Shown here piece after piece: positions 22,885 through 31,874 of a DNA stretch of 64,000 bases (its first letter is position 1; every line of letters begins with the position of its first letter). This DNA is from Nocardia altamirensis NBRC 108246 (GTDB taxonomy: Bacteria; Actinomycetota; Actinomycetes; Mycobacteriales; Mycobacteriaceae). The DNA is taken from contig NZ_BDAY01000020.1 of the NCBI RefSeq assembly GCF_001612685.1, forward strand, positions 62,001 to 126,000, read 5' to 3'. The notes beneath the pieces were generated by a model that saw only the letters and a list, made by a program, of their open reading frames with translations, did not search any database and was not told the origin of the DNA. Made by a program: the position numbers and the translations under genes.

Positions 22885-23467
22885 TTCGACGGCGCAGGTC
22901 GACACCCGTACCAGCAAGCCAACGTCGGCGAAGATCGTGGTCGCGGGTGGCTTCGGTGTCGGTAAGACCACGATGGTCGGTGCTGTCTCGGAGATCGTTC
23001 CGCTGCGCACCGAGGCATTGGTGACCAATGCCAGTACCGGTATCGATAATTTGACAGGCATCCCGATGAAGTCGACCACCACCGTGGCGATGGACTTCGG
23101 CCGGATCAGCCTCGCCGACGATCTGGTGCTGTACCTCTTCGGTACGCCGGGCCAGTATCGATTCTGGTTCATGTGGGACGACCTGATCCGCGGTGCCATC
23201 GGCGCCGTGGTGCTCGTCGACACCCGCAGACTCGAGGACAGCTTCGCGGCTGTCGACTACTTCGAAGCGCGGGGCCTGCCGTTCCTGGTGGCGCTCAACG
23301 AATTCGACGACGCGCCGCGGTACCCGATCGAGGACATCCGCCAGGCACTCGCCGTGCCTGCGGACGTACCGATCCTGTCCATCGACGCACGGCGTCGTGA
23401 GCCGGCCAAGCAGGCCTTGGTCGCGCTCACCGAGTACGCCCTGCGGAAGGTGATGCAGGGTTACTAG
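22865..23467 (+). CDS. cvnD: Conservon GTP-binding protein CvnD
   Basis: A 200-aa small GTPase of the MglA/Cvn type. The P-loop is GGFGVGKTT (K34), the threonine of switch I lies in IPMKSTTTVAMDFGR, switch II is FGTPGQYRFWF, and the base-specificity motif is read as ALNEFD in place of NKxD. In other conservons the GTPase is recruited by CvnB and relays kinase input. The GTG at 22865 lies 20 bases inside the end of cvnC. No P450 or other fifth gene follows; accD3 begins 51 bases later with its own start. Confidence 0.93.
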   Translation: MDSGVFDSTAQVDTRTSKPTSAKIVVAGGFGVGKTTMVGAVSEIVPLRTEALVTNASTGIDNLTGIPMKSTTTVAMDFGRISLADDLVLYLFGTPGQYRFWFMWDDLIRGAIGAVVLVDTRRLEDSFAAVDYFEARGLPFLVALNEFDDAPRYPIEDIRQALAVPADVPILSIDARRREPAKQALVALTEYALRKVMQGY

Positions 23468-23518
23468 CCGTTCGCGCGGTGCTACATTCGCCATGAACCG
23501 AGTGGCTAAGCTCACTCG

Positions 23519-25042
23519 GTGAGAATTTCGGCGCGCGAGCTGCTCGGGCAACTGCTCGATATCGACTCGTTTGTCAGCTGGGACCGGCCACCGATCACGG
23601 TGGCCGCCACCATGCGGTATCGCGAGGTTCTACAGAAAGCGGCAGTCGCGGCGGGCACCGATGAATCGGTGCTCACCGGCGAAGGGCTGCTCCGTGGGCA
23701 TCGGGTGGCCGTGATCGCCTGTGAGTTCGGCTTTCTGGCTGGCTCGATCGGTGTTGCCGCGGCGGAGCGGATCGTCTCGGCGGTCGAGCGCGCCACCGAA
23801 CTCGGGCTGCCCCTGGTCGCTTCGCCGACCTCCGGCGGCACTCGCATGCAGGAGGGCACCCTTGCCTTCGTGCAGATGGTGAAGATCGCCGGTGCCGTCG
23901 CCGCGCACAAGGCCGCCGGCCATCCCTATCTGGTGTATCTGCGCAACCCGACCATGGGCGGGGTCTTCGCGTCGTGGGGTTCCTTGGGGCACATGACTTT
24001 TGCCGAACCCGGCGCGTTGATCGGGTTTCTGGGACCACGGGTCTACCGAGCGCTCTATGGTCACCCGTTTCCAGAGGGCGTGCAGATCGCCGAAAACCTT
24101 TACCGCCGTGGCGTTATCGATGGAGTGGTCACTGTCCCGCTCTTTCGCCGCATCGCCCACCGTGCGCTCAGTGTGTTCAGTGGAGTGCCGGATTCGGTTG
24201 TCGCGGAGCAGGATCGACGGTCCTTCGGGCGCACGTCGGCTCCGGTGCGCGTGGCGGCTTCGGACGGGATCTCGGCGTGGGAGTCCGTCCTGATCTCGCG
24301 ACGGCCGGACCGGCCAGGCATCCGTGATCTGCTACGCCATGTGACGCAACGGGTTCCGCTCAGCGGCACGGGACAGGGGGAGTCCGATCGGACCGTGGTG
24401 CACGCGCTGGCCCGCTTCCGTGGGCAGCCGTGTGTGGTGTTCGGCCACGACCGATCCGGGCAGCAGGACGACGCGATGGGGCCCGCCGCACTCCGGGAAG
24501 CACGACGCAGCATGGCGCTTGCTGAAGAGTTGCGAATACCGCTCGTCCTGGTCATCGACACGGTGGGTGCGTCCCTGTCGAAGGAGGCCGAGGAGCGCGG
24601 ATTGGCCCCCGAAATCGCGCGCTGCATCGCGGATTTGGTGACTTTGGACACGCCGACGGTCTCGGTGCTGCTCGGCCAGGGCACCGGCGGCGGCGCGCTG
24701 GCCCTGCTGCCCGCGGACCGCGTCCTCGCCGCCACCAACGCCTGGCTGGCCCCGCTGCCGCCGGAGGGTGCAAGCGCGATCGTCTACCGGGACATCGCGC
24801 ACGCGCCGGAGCTGGCTCGCGCGCAACGCATTCGCGCGGCCGACTTGCAGGCAGACGGCGTGGTCGACCGCATCGTGCCCGAATTCCCCGACGCGGCCGA
24901 CGAGCCGGTCGAGTTCGCCCGCCGCATGGTCGCCGCCATCGGCGCCGAACTCGCTCAGCTACGCGCGCACCCCGACGCGGACCTCCGCGCCCTCCGCAAG
25001 GCCCGCTACCGCCGCCTCGGCTTGCCAAGCAGCACTGACTGA
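23519..25042 (+). CDS. accD3: Acyl-CoA carboxylase carboxyltransferase (AccD3-like)
   Basis: A 507-aa carboxyltransferase subunit with tandem crotonase folds. The first half includes FGFLAGSIGVAAAERI, the oxyanion-type turn SPTSGGTRMQEG and PTMGGVFASWGSLGH. The second half includes FGHDRSGQQDD, DTVGASLSKEAEERGLAPEI and GQGTGGGALALLPADRVLA. It would transfer carboxyl from biotin of an AccA-type subunit to an acyl-CoA; no zinc-ribbon is seen at the N-terminus. Context with echA6 and the metallo-beta-lactamase gene mirrors Rv0904c-Rv0906, so AccD3 is the best match; substrate and biotin partner are unknown. The start is GTG 23519. Confidence 0.85.
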   Translation: MRISARELLGQLLDIDSFVSWDRPPITVAATMRYREVLQKAAVAAGTDESVLTGEGLLRGHRVAVIACEFGFLAGSIGVAAAERIVSAVERATELGLPLVASPTSGGTRMQEGTLAFVQMVKIAGAVAAHKAAGHPYLVYLRNPTMGGVFASWGSLGHMTFAEPGALIGFLGPRVYRALYGHPFPEGVQIAENLYRRGVIDGVVTVPLFRRIAHRALSVFSGVPDSVVAEQDRRSFGRTSAPVRVAASDGISAWESVLISRRPDRPGIRDLLRHVTQRVPLSGTGQGESDRTVVHALARFRGQPCVVFGHDRSGQQDDAMGPAALREARRSMALAEELRIPLVLVIDTVGASLSKEAEERGLAPEIARCIADLVTLDTPTVSVLLGQGTGGGALALLPADRVLAATNAWLAPLPPEGASAIVYRDIAHAPELARAQRIRAADLQADGVVDRIVPEFPDAADEPVEFARRMVAAIGAELAQLRAHPDADLRALRKARYRRLGLPSSTD

Positions 25043-25263
25043 TCGGCCTTGGACAGACCCCGAATCGAAGAGCGATGCCGCGACGGCAACCCGGATGTGA
25101 CAACCGGGCGACCGAGCCGAAACGGCACCTGACGTCACGGTGGACAGTGAGTCGGACACGTCACTGTGCGTCGGCACGAAGTCCCAGGTCGGACGGCAAA
25201 CCTGGAGCCAACACGCCAAGGGGCAGCGTTGACGGCTCGCCGCCACACTTCTACCGTCGGCAT

Positions 25264-26121
25264 GTGACCTTCAGAAGCGAGACCTCCGCCATCCCCTCGA
25301 TCGTGCTGAACGACGGGAACGTGATCCCGCAACTCGGTTTCGGCGTCTTCTTGGTGCCCGACGACGAGGTTTTCCCGGTCGTCACCGCCGCGCTCGAGGC
25401 GGGCTACCGCAGCATCGACACCGCCGCGATCTACGGCAACGAAGCGGGCACCGGCCGCGCGATCCGGGAATCCGGGCTGCCCCGCGACGAGGTCTACGTC
25501 ACGTCCAAAGTGTGGAATTCCGAACAGGGCTTCGATTCCACCCTCCGCGCCTTCGACGCAAGCATGGCGCGCCTCGGCCTGGACTACCTCGATCTGTACC
25601 TGGTGCACTGGCCGGTGCCCGCCGCCGACCGCTACGTCGACACGTTCCGGGCACTGCAGGCGCTGAAGACGCAGGGCAGGGTCCGTTCCATCGGCGTATC
25701 GAACTTCACCGCCGAGCACCTATCCCGCGTGATCGCCGAGACCGGCGAGATTCCCGCGGTGAACCAGATCGAACTGCATCCGCGGCTGGCTCAGCGCGAG
25801 CTGCGCGAGTTCCACGCGGGTCACGCCATCGCCACCGAGGCGTGGGGGCCGCTCGGCCAGGGGACGCTGCTCGACGATCGCACCATCGCCTCGATCGCCG
25901 CCGCCGTCGATCGCACGCCAGCGCAGGTGATCATCCGCTGGCACCTGCAGCTCGGCAACATCGTGATCCCCAAGTCGGTCACTCCGTCCCGGATCGCCGA
26001 GAACCTGGACGTCTTCGGCTTCGAGCTCAGCCGCGACCAGGTGGCCGCGATCAACGCGCTCGACACCGGCACCCGCGTCGGCGACGACCCGAACACCTTC
26101 AGCCAGGGCCTGGACGTCTAA
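25264..26121 (+). CDS. Aldo/keto reductase
   Basis: A 285-aa TIM-barrel NADPH oxidoreductase of the AKR5-like group (2,5-diketo-gluconate reductase type). The catalytic tetrad is visible: Asp and Tyr in RSIDTAAIYGNEAGTG, Lys in YVTSKVWN, His in LVHWPVP. Cofactor contacts are in IPKSVTPSRIAENLDVF, and IGVSNFTAEHL is the family signature. The GTG at 25264 gives the normal N-terminus; upstream codons to 25075 look non-coding, and the 220-base gap after accD3 shows nothing else. Its stop overlaps that of the convergent flavoprotein (shared CTAA, 26118-26121). Confidence 0.92.
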   Translation: MTFRSETSAIPSIVLNDGNVIPQLGFGVFLVPDDEVFPVVTAALEAGYRSIDTAAIYGNEAGTGRAIRESGLPRDEVYVTSKVWNSEQGFDSTLRAFDASMARLGLDYLDLYLVHWPVPAADRYVDTFRALQALKTQGRVRSIGVSNFTAEHLSRVIAETGEIPAVNQIELHPRLAQRELREFHAGHAIATEAWGPLGQGTLLDDRTIASIAAAVDRTPAQVIIRWHLQLGNIVIPKSVTPSRIAENLDVFGFELSRDQVAAINALDTGTRVGDDPNTFSQGLDV

Positions 26122-27221
26122 CCGAGACCCAGGTAGCTGGTCAGCTCAACGGCCGCCGCCCGCCCCGCGCGGTTGGCGCCGATGGTGCTCGCCGACGGCC
26201 CGTAGCCGATCAGATGGATGCGCGGATCCGCGGCCACCTGGGTGGCCAGCCGCCCGGTCATCGTGATGCCGCCACCGGGTCCGCGCAGCCGCAGCGGCGC
26301 CAAATGGTCGAGCGCACTGCGGAATCCGGTGGCCCACAGGATCACGTCCGCATGCTGGAAGGCGCCGTCGGTCCAGCGCACCCCGTCCGGTTCGATGTGA
26401 TCGAACATCGGCAGCCGGTGCAGTGCGCCGCGTTCCTTGGCCGCCCGCAGCCGGTCGTCGAGCCGCAGCCCGGTCACCGAAACCACCGATCCCGGCGGCA
26501 AACCGCGGCGCACCCGGTCTTCGACCTTGGCCACCGCCGCGCGGCCGTCCTCGGGGCCGAAGGACGCCTCGCGGAAGATCGGTTCGGTCCGCGTCACCCA
26601 GGTGGTCGACGTGACCTGAGAGATCTCGTCGAGCAGCTGCACCGCGGAGATGCCGCCGCCGACCACCACCACATGCTTGCCCGCGAATTCGGCGGCTGTG
26701 CGGTAGTCGCGGGTGTGCAGCTGCCGCCCGGCGAACGTCTCCGCGCCGCGATAGCGCGGGATGAAGGGGTGTTCCCAGGTACCGGTGCCGTTGATCAGGC
26801 CGCGCACCCGAATCGTGCCTGCCGAATCGGTTTCCGCGTTGAGGACAGGGCCGTGCTCGGCGGGGCTGCCGTCTTCGGTGCGGTCGCAGACGACGGTGAC
26901 CGAGACCTGTCTTCGCACCCGCAGCTCGAACCGCTTCTCGTAGAGCTCGTAGTAGTGCGGCACCGCAGTAGCAGCAGGCGCCGATTCGGAGCCGGGTGGC
27001 AACGTTTCCGCGAATGACATGCCGGGCAGGTCATGGACCCGGTTGACCGTGGTCAGCGTGAGCGAGGGCCAGCGGAATTGCCAGGCGCCACCAGGTCCAG
27101 GCGCGTGGTCGACGATGAGAAAGTCCTGCTCGGGGCGCAACCCGAGGCGCTGGAGGTGATAACCGGCCGACAGTCCCGCCTGACCAGCGCCGATCACCAA
27201 GATATCGAAGTCTGTCGGCAC
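26118..27221 (-). CDS. FAD/NAD(P)-binding monooxygenase-like flavoprotein
   Basis: A 367-aa flavin-dependent oxidoreductase. It has an FAD Rossmann motif at the N-terminus (ILVIGAGQAGLSAGYHLQ), a GGAWQFRWPSLTL block typical of YUCCA/CzcO-type proteins, and a second dinucleotide motif GKHVVVVGGGISAVQLLDE for NADPH, then ILWATGFRSALDHLAPL and a closing GYGPSASTIGANRAG. Substrate unknown; related proteins hydroxylate amines or organic acids or handle metal resistance. GTG 27221 begins the Rossmann strand correctly; the much longer upstream frame covers echA6 antisense and is rejected. No strong Shine-Dalgarno. Confidence 0.85.
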   Translation of the reverse strand: MPTDFDILVIGAGQAGLSAGYHLQRLGLRPEQDFLIVDHAPGPGGAWQFRWPSLTLTTVNRVHDLPGMSFAETLPPGSESAPAATAVPHYYELYEKRFELRVRRQVSVTVVCDRTEDGSPAEHGPVLNAETDSAGTIRVRGLINGTGTWEHPFIPRYRGAETFAGRQLHTRDYRTAAEFAGKHVVVVGGGISAVQLLDEISQVTSTTWVTRTEPIFREASFGPEDGRAAVAKVEDRVRRGLPPGSVVSVTGLRLDDRLRAAKERGALHRLPMFDHIEPDGVRWTDGAFQHADVILWATGFRSALDHLAPLRLRGPGGGITMTGRLATQVAADPRIHLIGYGPSASTIGANRAGRAAAVELTSYLGLG

Positions 27222-27311
27222 AGCCGAAGATCGTATCTGCTTCAACGAAGTGAGCCGTCTGCTGTGGCACAGTGAATGTAACCAGACGGATCGCTCAGTT
27301 GGGGAGGTCGC

Positions 27312-28040
27312 ATGCTCGGAGTTAGCCGAGACGGTGACGTAGTGACCATCGAACTTCAGCGCGCGGAGCGCCGCAACGCGCTCAACCTCGAACTCATCAC
27401 GCTGTTGCGCGAGGCCGTGCTTGCCGCCATCGCCGACGAGGCGCGGGTGATCGTGCTGACCGGGCATGGCCCGATCTTCAGCGCGGGCGCGGATCTGACC
27501 GGCGTCTATTCCGAGGAATTCCTCAACAGCTTGATGGAGATGCTGCATCTCATCGAGTCCGCCCCGGTGCCGGTGATCTCGGCGATCAACGGCGGCGCGC
27601 TCGGCGCGGGTGTGCAGCTGGCGATCGCCTCGGACCTGCGGGTGATCGCGCCGGACGCGTATATCGCGATCCCGGCGGCCAAGCTGGGCATCTCGGTGGA
27701 CCGCTGGACGGTACGCAGGCTGGCCTCGCTGATCGGCGGCGGGCCCGCCAGGACCATCCTGCTCGGCGCCGAGCCTGTCTCGGCCGTCGACGCCTACAAT
27801 TTCGGCTTCGCGAACAAGCTCGGCACGCTGGCCGACGCGCAGGCGTGGGCCAAGCAGATCGCCGAGCTCGCGCCGCTGTCGCTGCGCTACATGAAGTTGG
27901 TGTTCAACGACGACGGCACCCGCGAGCCGGACAACGCCCAGCAACGCGCCGCCTTCGAGGCGACGTGGTCAAGCGCCGACGCCCAGGAGGGGCTGCTGGC
28001 CAGGCAAGAGAAGCGTGCCGCGAAATTTGTGGGGCGATGA
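27312..28040 (+). CDS. echA6: Enoyl-CoA hydratase-family protein EchA6
   Basis: A 242-aa crotonase-fold protein closely resembling M. tuberculosis EchA6 (Rv0905): LTIELQRPERRNAL-type opening (here VTIELQRAERRNALNLELI), SAGADLTG, oxyanion turn NGGALGAGVQLAIASDLRV, and the EchA6-like LGISVDRWTVRRLASLIGGG where catalytic Glu of true hydratases is absent. EchA6 lacks hydratase activity and hands acyl-CoA to FAS-II for mycolate synthesis, so a similar carrier role is inferred. ATG 27312 follows GGGGAGG by four bases. It overlaps the metallo-beta-lactamase gene by ATGA. Confidence 0.88.
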   Translation: MLGVSRDGDVVTIELQRAERRNALNLELITLLREAVLAAIADEARVIVLTGHGPIFSAGADLTGVYSEEFLNSLMEMLHLIESAPVPVISAINGGALGAGVQLAIASDLRVIAPDAYIAIPAAKLGISVDRWTVRRLASLIGGGPARTILLGAEPVSAVDAYNFGFANKLGTLADAQAWAKQIAELAPLSLRYMKLVFNDDGTREPDNAQQRAAFEATWSSADAQEGLLARQEKRAAKFVGR

Positions 28041-29182
28041 TGGGCATTCGACGCATGGCAGGCACCGCGGCGGGCGCGCTCGGGCTCAGCTGGGTGGTGC
28101 GCGCGGCGTGGGGCATTCCCTCGGCGATGGGCGCCTCGATCTCGGCCATCCAGCCGTACGCGACCGGCGCGGCCACCTATCGCAACCGCCAGTTCCACAA
28201 CACCGAGCCGAGTAGTCAGCTCGCCGCGGGATCCGCTCCGTCCCTGCTGGTTTCGGCGCTCACCAAGCGCAATGCCGGTCGGCCGAGCGGGGTGATCCCG
28301 CTGCAGACCCCGCAATTGCCTTCGGCTGCCGCCGATCTCGCCGTCACCTGGTACGGGCATGCCACCGCGCTCATCGAGGTCGACGGCTACCGGGTACTCA
28401 CCGATCCGGTATGGAGCGAACGGGTTTCGCCATCCGCGCTGGTCGGCCCGACCCGCATGCATCCGGTGCCGACTCCGCTGGCCGAGCTGCCCACGGTGGA
28501 CGCGGTGATCATCTCGCACGATCACTACGACCATCTGGACAAGGAGACCGTCCGGGAGTTGGTGCTGCGCCAGACCGCGCCGTTCCTGGTGCCGATCGGC
28601 ATCGGCGCGCACCTGCGGCACTGGGGTGTTCCTGAGCATCGGATCATCGAATTGGATTGGGGCGGTTCGATATCGCTCTCGGCGCTCGGCCGGGCGCGGG
28701 CGGGCGCCGATCTGGTGCTCACCTGTAGCGAGGCGCGGCACTTCTCCGGACGCGGGCTGATCCGCAACACCACGCTGTGGGCATCGTGGTCGATCGCAGG
28801 ACCGACCAAGCGGGTCTACTTCGGCGGCGACACCGGATACACCAAGGCGTTCGCGGAAGCCGGTGCGGCGCTTGGCCCGTTCGATCTGACGTTGCTACCG
28901 ATCGGCGCCTACGACGAGCGCTGGCGCGACGTGCACATGAATCCGGAGGAAGCGGTCCGTGCGCACGCCGATCTGTGTGTCGGTGACGCCGGGCACGGGC
29001 TGCTGGTGCCGATTCACTGGGCGACGTTCAATCTGGCCTTCCACGGCTGGTCCGAGCCGGTGCGGCGGATGGTGTCGGCGGCCGAAACCGCTGGTACGAA
29101 GATCGCGGTGCCCATGCCGGGCCAGCGGGTCGACCCCATAGGCACACCACCACGGGATTCGTGGTGGGAAGATGTTGGGTGA
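28037..29182 (+). CDS. Metallo-beta-lactamase-fold hydrolase (Rv0906/NAPE-PLD type)
   Basis: A 381-aa hydrolase with the NAPE-PLD-like zinc fold. The motif HDHYDHLD gives the first metal ligands; YGHATALIEVDGYRVLTDPVW starts the fold, FGGDTGYTKAF carries the bridging Asp, and LVPIHWATFNLAFH the last His. A hydrophobic N-terminus (residues 8-35) suggests a membrane anchor. It may cleave phosphodiesters of lipids, as proposed for the family; M. tuberculosis Rv0906 occupies the same place after echA6. ATG 28037 overlaps the echA6 stop, so the two are coupled. Confidence 0.87.
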   Translation: MMGIRRMAGTAAGALGLSWVVRAAWGIPSAMGASISAIQPYATGAATYRNRQFHNTEPSSQLAAGSAPSLLVSALTKRNAGRPSGVIPLQTPQLPSAAADLAVTWYGHATALIEVDGYRVLTDPVWSERVSPSALVGPTRMHPVPTPLAELPTVDAVIISHDHYDHLDKETVRELVLRQTAPFLVPIGIGAHLRHWGVPEHRIIELDWGGSISLSALGRARAGADLVLTCSEARHFSGRGLIRNTTLWASWSIAGPTKRVYFGGDTGYTKAFAEAGAALGPFDLTLLPIGAYDERWRDVHMNPEEAVRAHADLCVGDAGHGLLVPIHWATFNLAFHGWSEPVRRMVSAAETAGTKIAVPMPGQRVDPIGTPPRDSWWEDVG

Positions 29183-29192
29183 ACACTCGTTC
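29181..29192 (+). promoter_or_regulatory. LexA-box-like core GAAC-N4-GTTC
   Basis: GAACACTCGTTC matches the central part of the actinobacterial SOS box (TCGAAC-N4-GTTCGA) but none of the four flanking bases does. It lies 29 bp upstream of the antitoxin ATG and overlaps the stop of the preceding gene. With ligD downstream it is worth noting but is weak. Confidence 0.25.
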
Positions 29193-29220
29193 TAGTGGGC
29201 TACAGGAAGGAACGAATGCT

Positions 29221-29445
29221 ATGAGCTTCGCGGATACCTTGAAGGGCCTCGTCGGCAAGGGCAAAGACGCTGCGGCCAAGAACGCCGACAAGATCAACGA
29301 CGCCATCGACAAGGGTGGCGACTTCATCGACCAGAAGACGCAGGGCAAGTACTCGGACAAGATCGCCAAGGGTAAGGAAGCCGCCAAGAAGGTGGTTCCG
29401 CCGGATCAGCCCGGTACGCCCGAGCAGCCGGGCCCGCAGGGCTGA
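29221..29445 (+). CDS. MT0933-type antitoxin-family protein
   Basis: A 74-aa, highly charged, Lys-rich helical protein: MSFADTLKGLVGKGKDAAAK, then NADKINDAIDKGGDFIDQKT and KYSDKIAKGKEAAKKVVPPD. This is the pattern of the MT0933 (Rv0909) antitoxin family, also seen as CsbD-like short helices. In M. tuberculosis the partner toxin is Rv0910 (SRPBCC fold); no such gene lies next to it here. The ATG at 29221 has AAGGA ten bases upstream. It sits between the metallo-beta-lactamase gene and ligD. Function as a true antitoxin is doubtful without a partner. Confidence 0.78.
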   Translation: MSFADTLKGLVGKGKDAAAKNADKINDAIDKGGDFIDQKTQGKYSDKIAKGKEAAKKVVPPDQPGTPEQPGPQG

Positions 29446-29466
29446 CGAGCGGCGGGGCCCGGTTTC
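29428..29466 (+). terminator. Probable terminator at the antitoxin gene end
   Basis: CCGGGCCC (29428-29435) and GGGCCCGG (29455-29462) form an 8-bp GC stem with a 19-base loop, followed by TTTCTGTC. The left arm lies inside the last codons of the antitoxin gene. It would separate it from ligD 50 bases downstream. Confidence 0.55.
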
Positions 29467-29495
29467 TGTCGGTCCCCGCCTCTAAAATTGCTGAT

Positions 29496-31808
29496 ATGGC
29501 AGCCCGCCGGAGCTTCGGGGGTATCGAGGTTGAACTGAGCAACCTCGACAAAGTGCTGTATCCGGCCACCGGCACCACCAAAGGCGAAGTCATCGCCTAC
29601 TATTCGGCGATCGCGCCCGCGATGCTCCCGCATATCGTGCAGCGCCCGGTCACCAGGAAGCGGTGGCCCAACGGGGTCGACGAGCCGTCCTTCTTCGAAA
29701 AGAATCTCGCCGCGCACGCGCCGTCGTGGCTCGCGCGGCACACCATTCAGCACTCCGACCGCAAGGTCACCTATCCGGTGATCGACAACGAGGCCGGGCT
29801 GGCCTGGCTCGGACAGCAGGCATCGCTGGAAGTCCATGTGCCGCAATGGCGTTTCGACGGCGATGAGGTGGGTCCGGCGACCAGGCTGGTGTTCGACCTC
29901 GACCCGGGGCCCGGCGCGGACCTGGCCGACTGTGCGCAGGTGGCGCTCGCGGTGCGCGACATGGTCGAGGGGATCGGACTGCGCGCGTTTCCGGTCACCA
30001 GCGGTAGCAAGGGAATTCATCTCTACGTCCCGCTGGATCGGGAGCTGAGCTCCGGCGGTGCGTCCACCGTTGCCAAGCAGGTGGCGACGAATCTGGAGAA
30101 GCTGCACCCGGATCTGGTGACCGCGACCATGGCGAAGGTGGTGCGCAAGGGCAAGATCTTCCTCGACTGGAGCCAGAACAATCCGGCCAAGACGACGATC
30201 GCGCCGTACTCGATGCGCGGGCGCGAGCAGCCCAATGCCGCGGCGCCGCGCACCTGGAAGGAAATCGAGAACCGGAAGAAGTTGCGGCACTTACGGTTCG
30301 ACGAGGTGCTTGCCCGATGGCGGGCCGACGGTGATCTGCTCGCCGAGCTCGACCCGCCGCTGGCCTCGGGCAGCAAGGCCTCGGCGGAATCCGGCGCCGA
30401 CGCGCTCGCGAAGTATCGATCGATGCGCGACCCGGCGCGGACACCGGAGCCGGTGCCCGCCGACCGGCCGGTGCCGACCGACGGCAACCGCTACGTCGTG
30501 CAGGAACACCATGCGCGGCGGCTGCATTGGGATGTGCGGCTGGAACGTGGCGGGGTGCTGGTGTCGTGGGCGGTGCCGAAGGGCCCGCCGACCTCATCGG
30601 ACCAGAACCGGCTCGCCGTGCACACCGAGGATCATCCGCTGGAATACCTGGACTTTCACGGCGCCATCCCGAGGGGGGAGTACGGCGCAGGCGAGATGAC
30701 GATCTGGGATTCCGGCACCTACGAGACGGAGAAGTGGCGCGACGACGAGGTCATCGTCGAATTCCACGGGCAGCGGCTCAACGGTCGCTACGCGTTGATC
30801 CAGACCAACGGCAACCAGTGGCTGATGCATCGGATGCGCGAGCAGCGTGCCGAGCCGAACGGCGCGGTCGGTGCCGAGCCGAGCGGATCGTCCGGCCGGA
30901 TCATTCGGGTGCCGAGCGGGCCGTCGACCTTTCCGCGTGGTCTCGCGCCGATGCTCGCCACGCCTGGCGATGTCGCCGACCTGACGCCCGACGAGTGGTG
31001 CTTCGAAACGAAATGGGACGGCTTCCGGCTCATCGCCGAGGTCGATGCGGGCACGCTGACCTTGCGCAGCCGGGTCGGCAATGTGGTCACCGGTCGATAC
31101 TCGGGGATCGCCGGGCTCGCCGCGGAATTGGCCGACCACAGTGTCGTCCTCGACGGCGAAGCCGTGGTGTTCGACGACCACGGTGTCGCCAATCTCGGCC
31201 TGCTGCAGGCGGATGCGGCACGGGCGGTCTTCGTCGCCTTCGACGTCCTGTACCTGGACGGCACATCGCTTGTCCGCAAACGCTATTCGGATCGGCGGCG
31301 GGTGCTGGAGGCACTGGCAGGCACCGCGCCGTCCCTGATGGTGCCGCCACGATTGGACGGCTCCGGTGCCGACGCCGTGCGCTACAGCCAGGAACACGGC
31401 ATGGAAGGCGTCGTCGCCAAACGCAAGGATTCGGTGTATCTGCCTGGCAAGCGCGGACATTCGTGGGTCAAGCACCGCAACTGGCGCACCCAGGAGGTCG
31501 TCATCGGCGGCTGGCGGCGCAGCGACGCGCGGAACTTCAAGTCCCTCCTCGTCGGCATCCCCTACGAGGACCGGCTCATCTACGTCGGCCGAGTCGGCAC
31601 CGGCTTCAACGATCAGGACATGAAGGAACTGGCCAAGCGCCTCAACAAACTCGACCGCAAAACCACCCCGTTCGACAACGACCTGACCGCCGAGGAACGC
31701 AAGGAAGCGGTCTGGGTGACCCCCAAAATCCATGGCACGGTTCGCTTCATGAACTGGACCGAAACCGGCCGCCTCTGGCACCCCGCCTGGCTCGGCACCA
31801 CCGACTGA
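29496..31808 (+). CDS. ligD: Multifunctional ATP-dependent DNA ligase LigD
   Basis: A 770-aa enzyme of bacterial non-homologous end joining. Domain order is that of mycobacteria. First is the primase-like polymerase (residues 1-290; LVFDLDPGPGADL with metal Asps, TSGSKGIHLYVPL). Next is the 3'-phosphoesterase (about 325-450; YVVQEHHARRLHWDVRLERG, HTEDHPLEYLDFHGAIPRG). Last is the ligase (about 475-770; nucleotidyl-lysine K506 in FETKWDGFR, then EGVVAKRKDSVY and the OB fold). It fills gaps and seals ends brought by Ku. No ku gene is next to it. ATG 29496 starts the standard FGGIEVELSNLDKVLYP opening. Confidence 0.96.
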   Translation: MAARRSFGGIEVELSNLDKVLYPATGTTKGEVIAYYSAIAPAMLPHIVQRPVTRKRWPNGVDEPSFFEKNLAAHAPSWLARHTIQHSDRKVTYPVIDNEAGLAWLGQQASLEVHVPQWRFDGDEVGPATRLVFDLDPGPGADLADCAQVALAVRDMVEGIGLRAFPVTSGSKGIHLYVPLDRELSSGGASTVAKQVATNLEKLHPDLVTATMAKVVRKGKIFLDWSQNNPAKTTIAPYSMRGREQPNAAAPRTWKEIENRKKLRHLRFDEVLARWRADGDLLAELDPPLASGSKASAESGADALAKYRSMRDPARTPEPVPADRPVPTDGNRYVVQEHHARRLHWDVRLERGGVLVSWAVPKGPPTSSDQNRLAVHTEDHPLEYLDFHGAIPRGEYGAGEMTIWDSGTYETEKWRDDEVIVEFHGQRLNGRYALIQTNGNQWLMHRMREQRAEPNGAVGAEPSGSSGRIIRVPSGPSTFPRGLAPMLATPGDVADLTPDEWCFETKWDGFRLIAEVDAGTLTLRSRVGNVVTGRYSGIAGLAAELADHSVVLDGEAVVFDDHGVANLGLLQADAARAVFVAFDVLYLDGTSLVRKRYSDRRRVLEALAGTAPSLMVPPRLDGSGADAVRYSQEHGMEGVVAKRKDSVYLPGKRGHSWVKHRNWRTQEVVIGGWRRSDARNFKSLLVGIPYEDRLIYVGRVGTGFNDQDMKELAKRLNKLDRKTTPFDNDLTAEERKEAVWVTPKIHGTVRFMNWTETGRLWHPAWLGTTD

Positions 31809-31874
31809 CGCGGTACAGGTAGCCTCCGCCAGGACGAATTGGCAAGAGACGTCGAACGATAAGGCGTCAGGTGC

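Noticed and set aside
27222..27944. N-terminal extension of the flavoprotein gene by about 240 codons
   Set aside because: The extension is antisense to echA6, has no domain, and the Rossmann motif starts right after GTG 27221.
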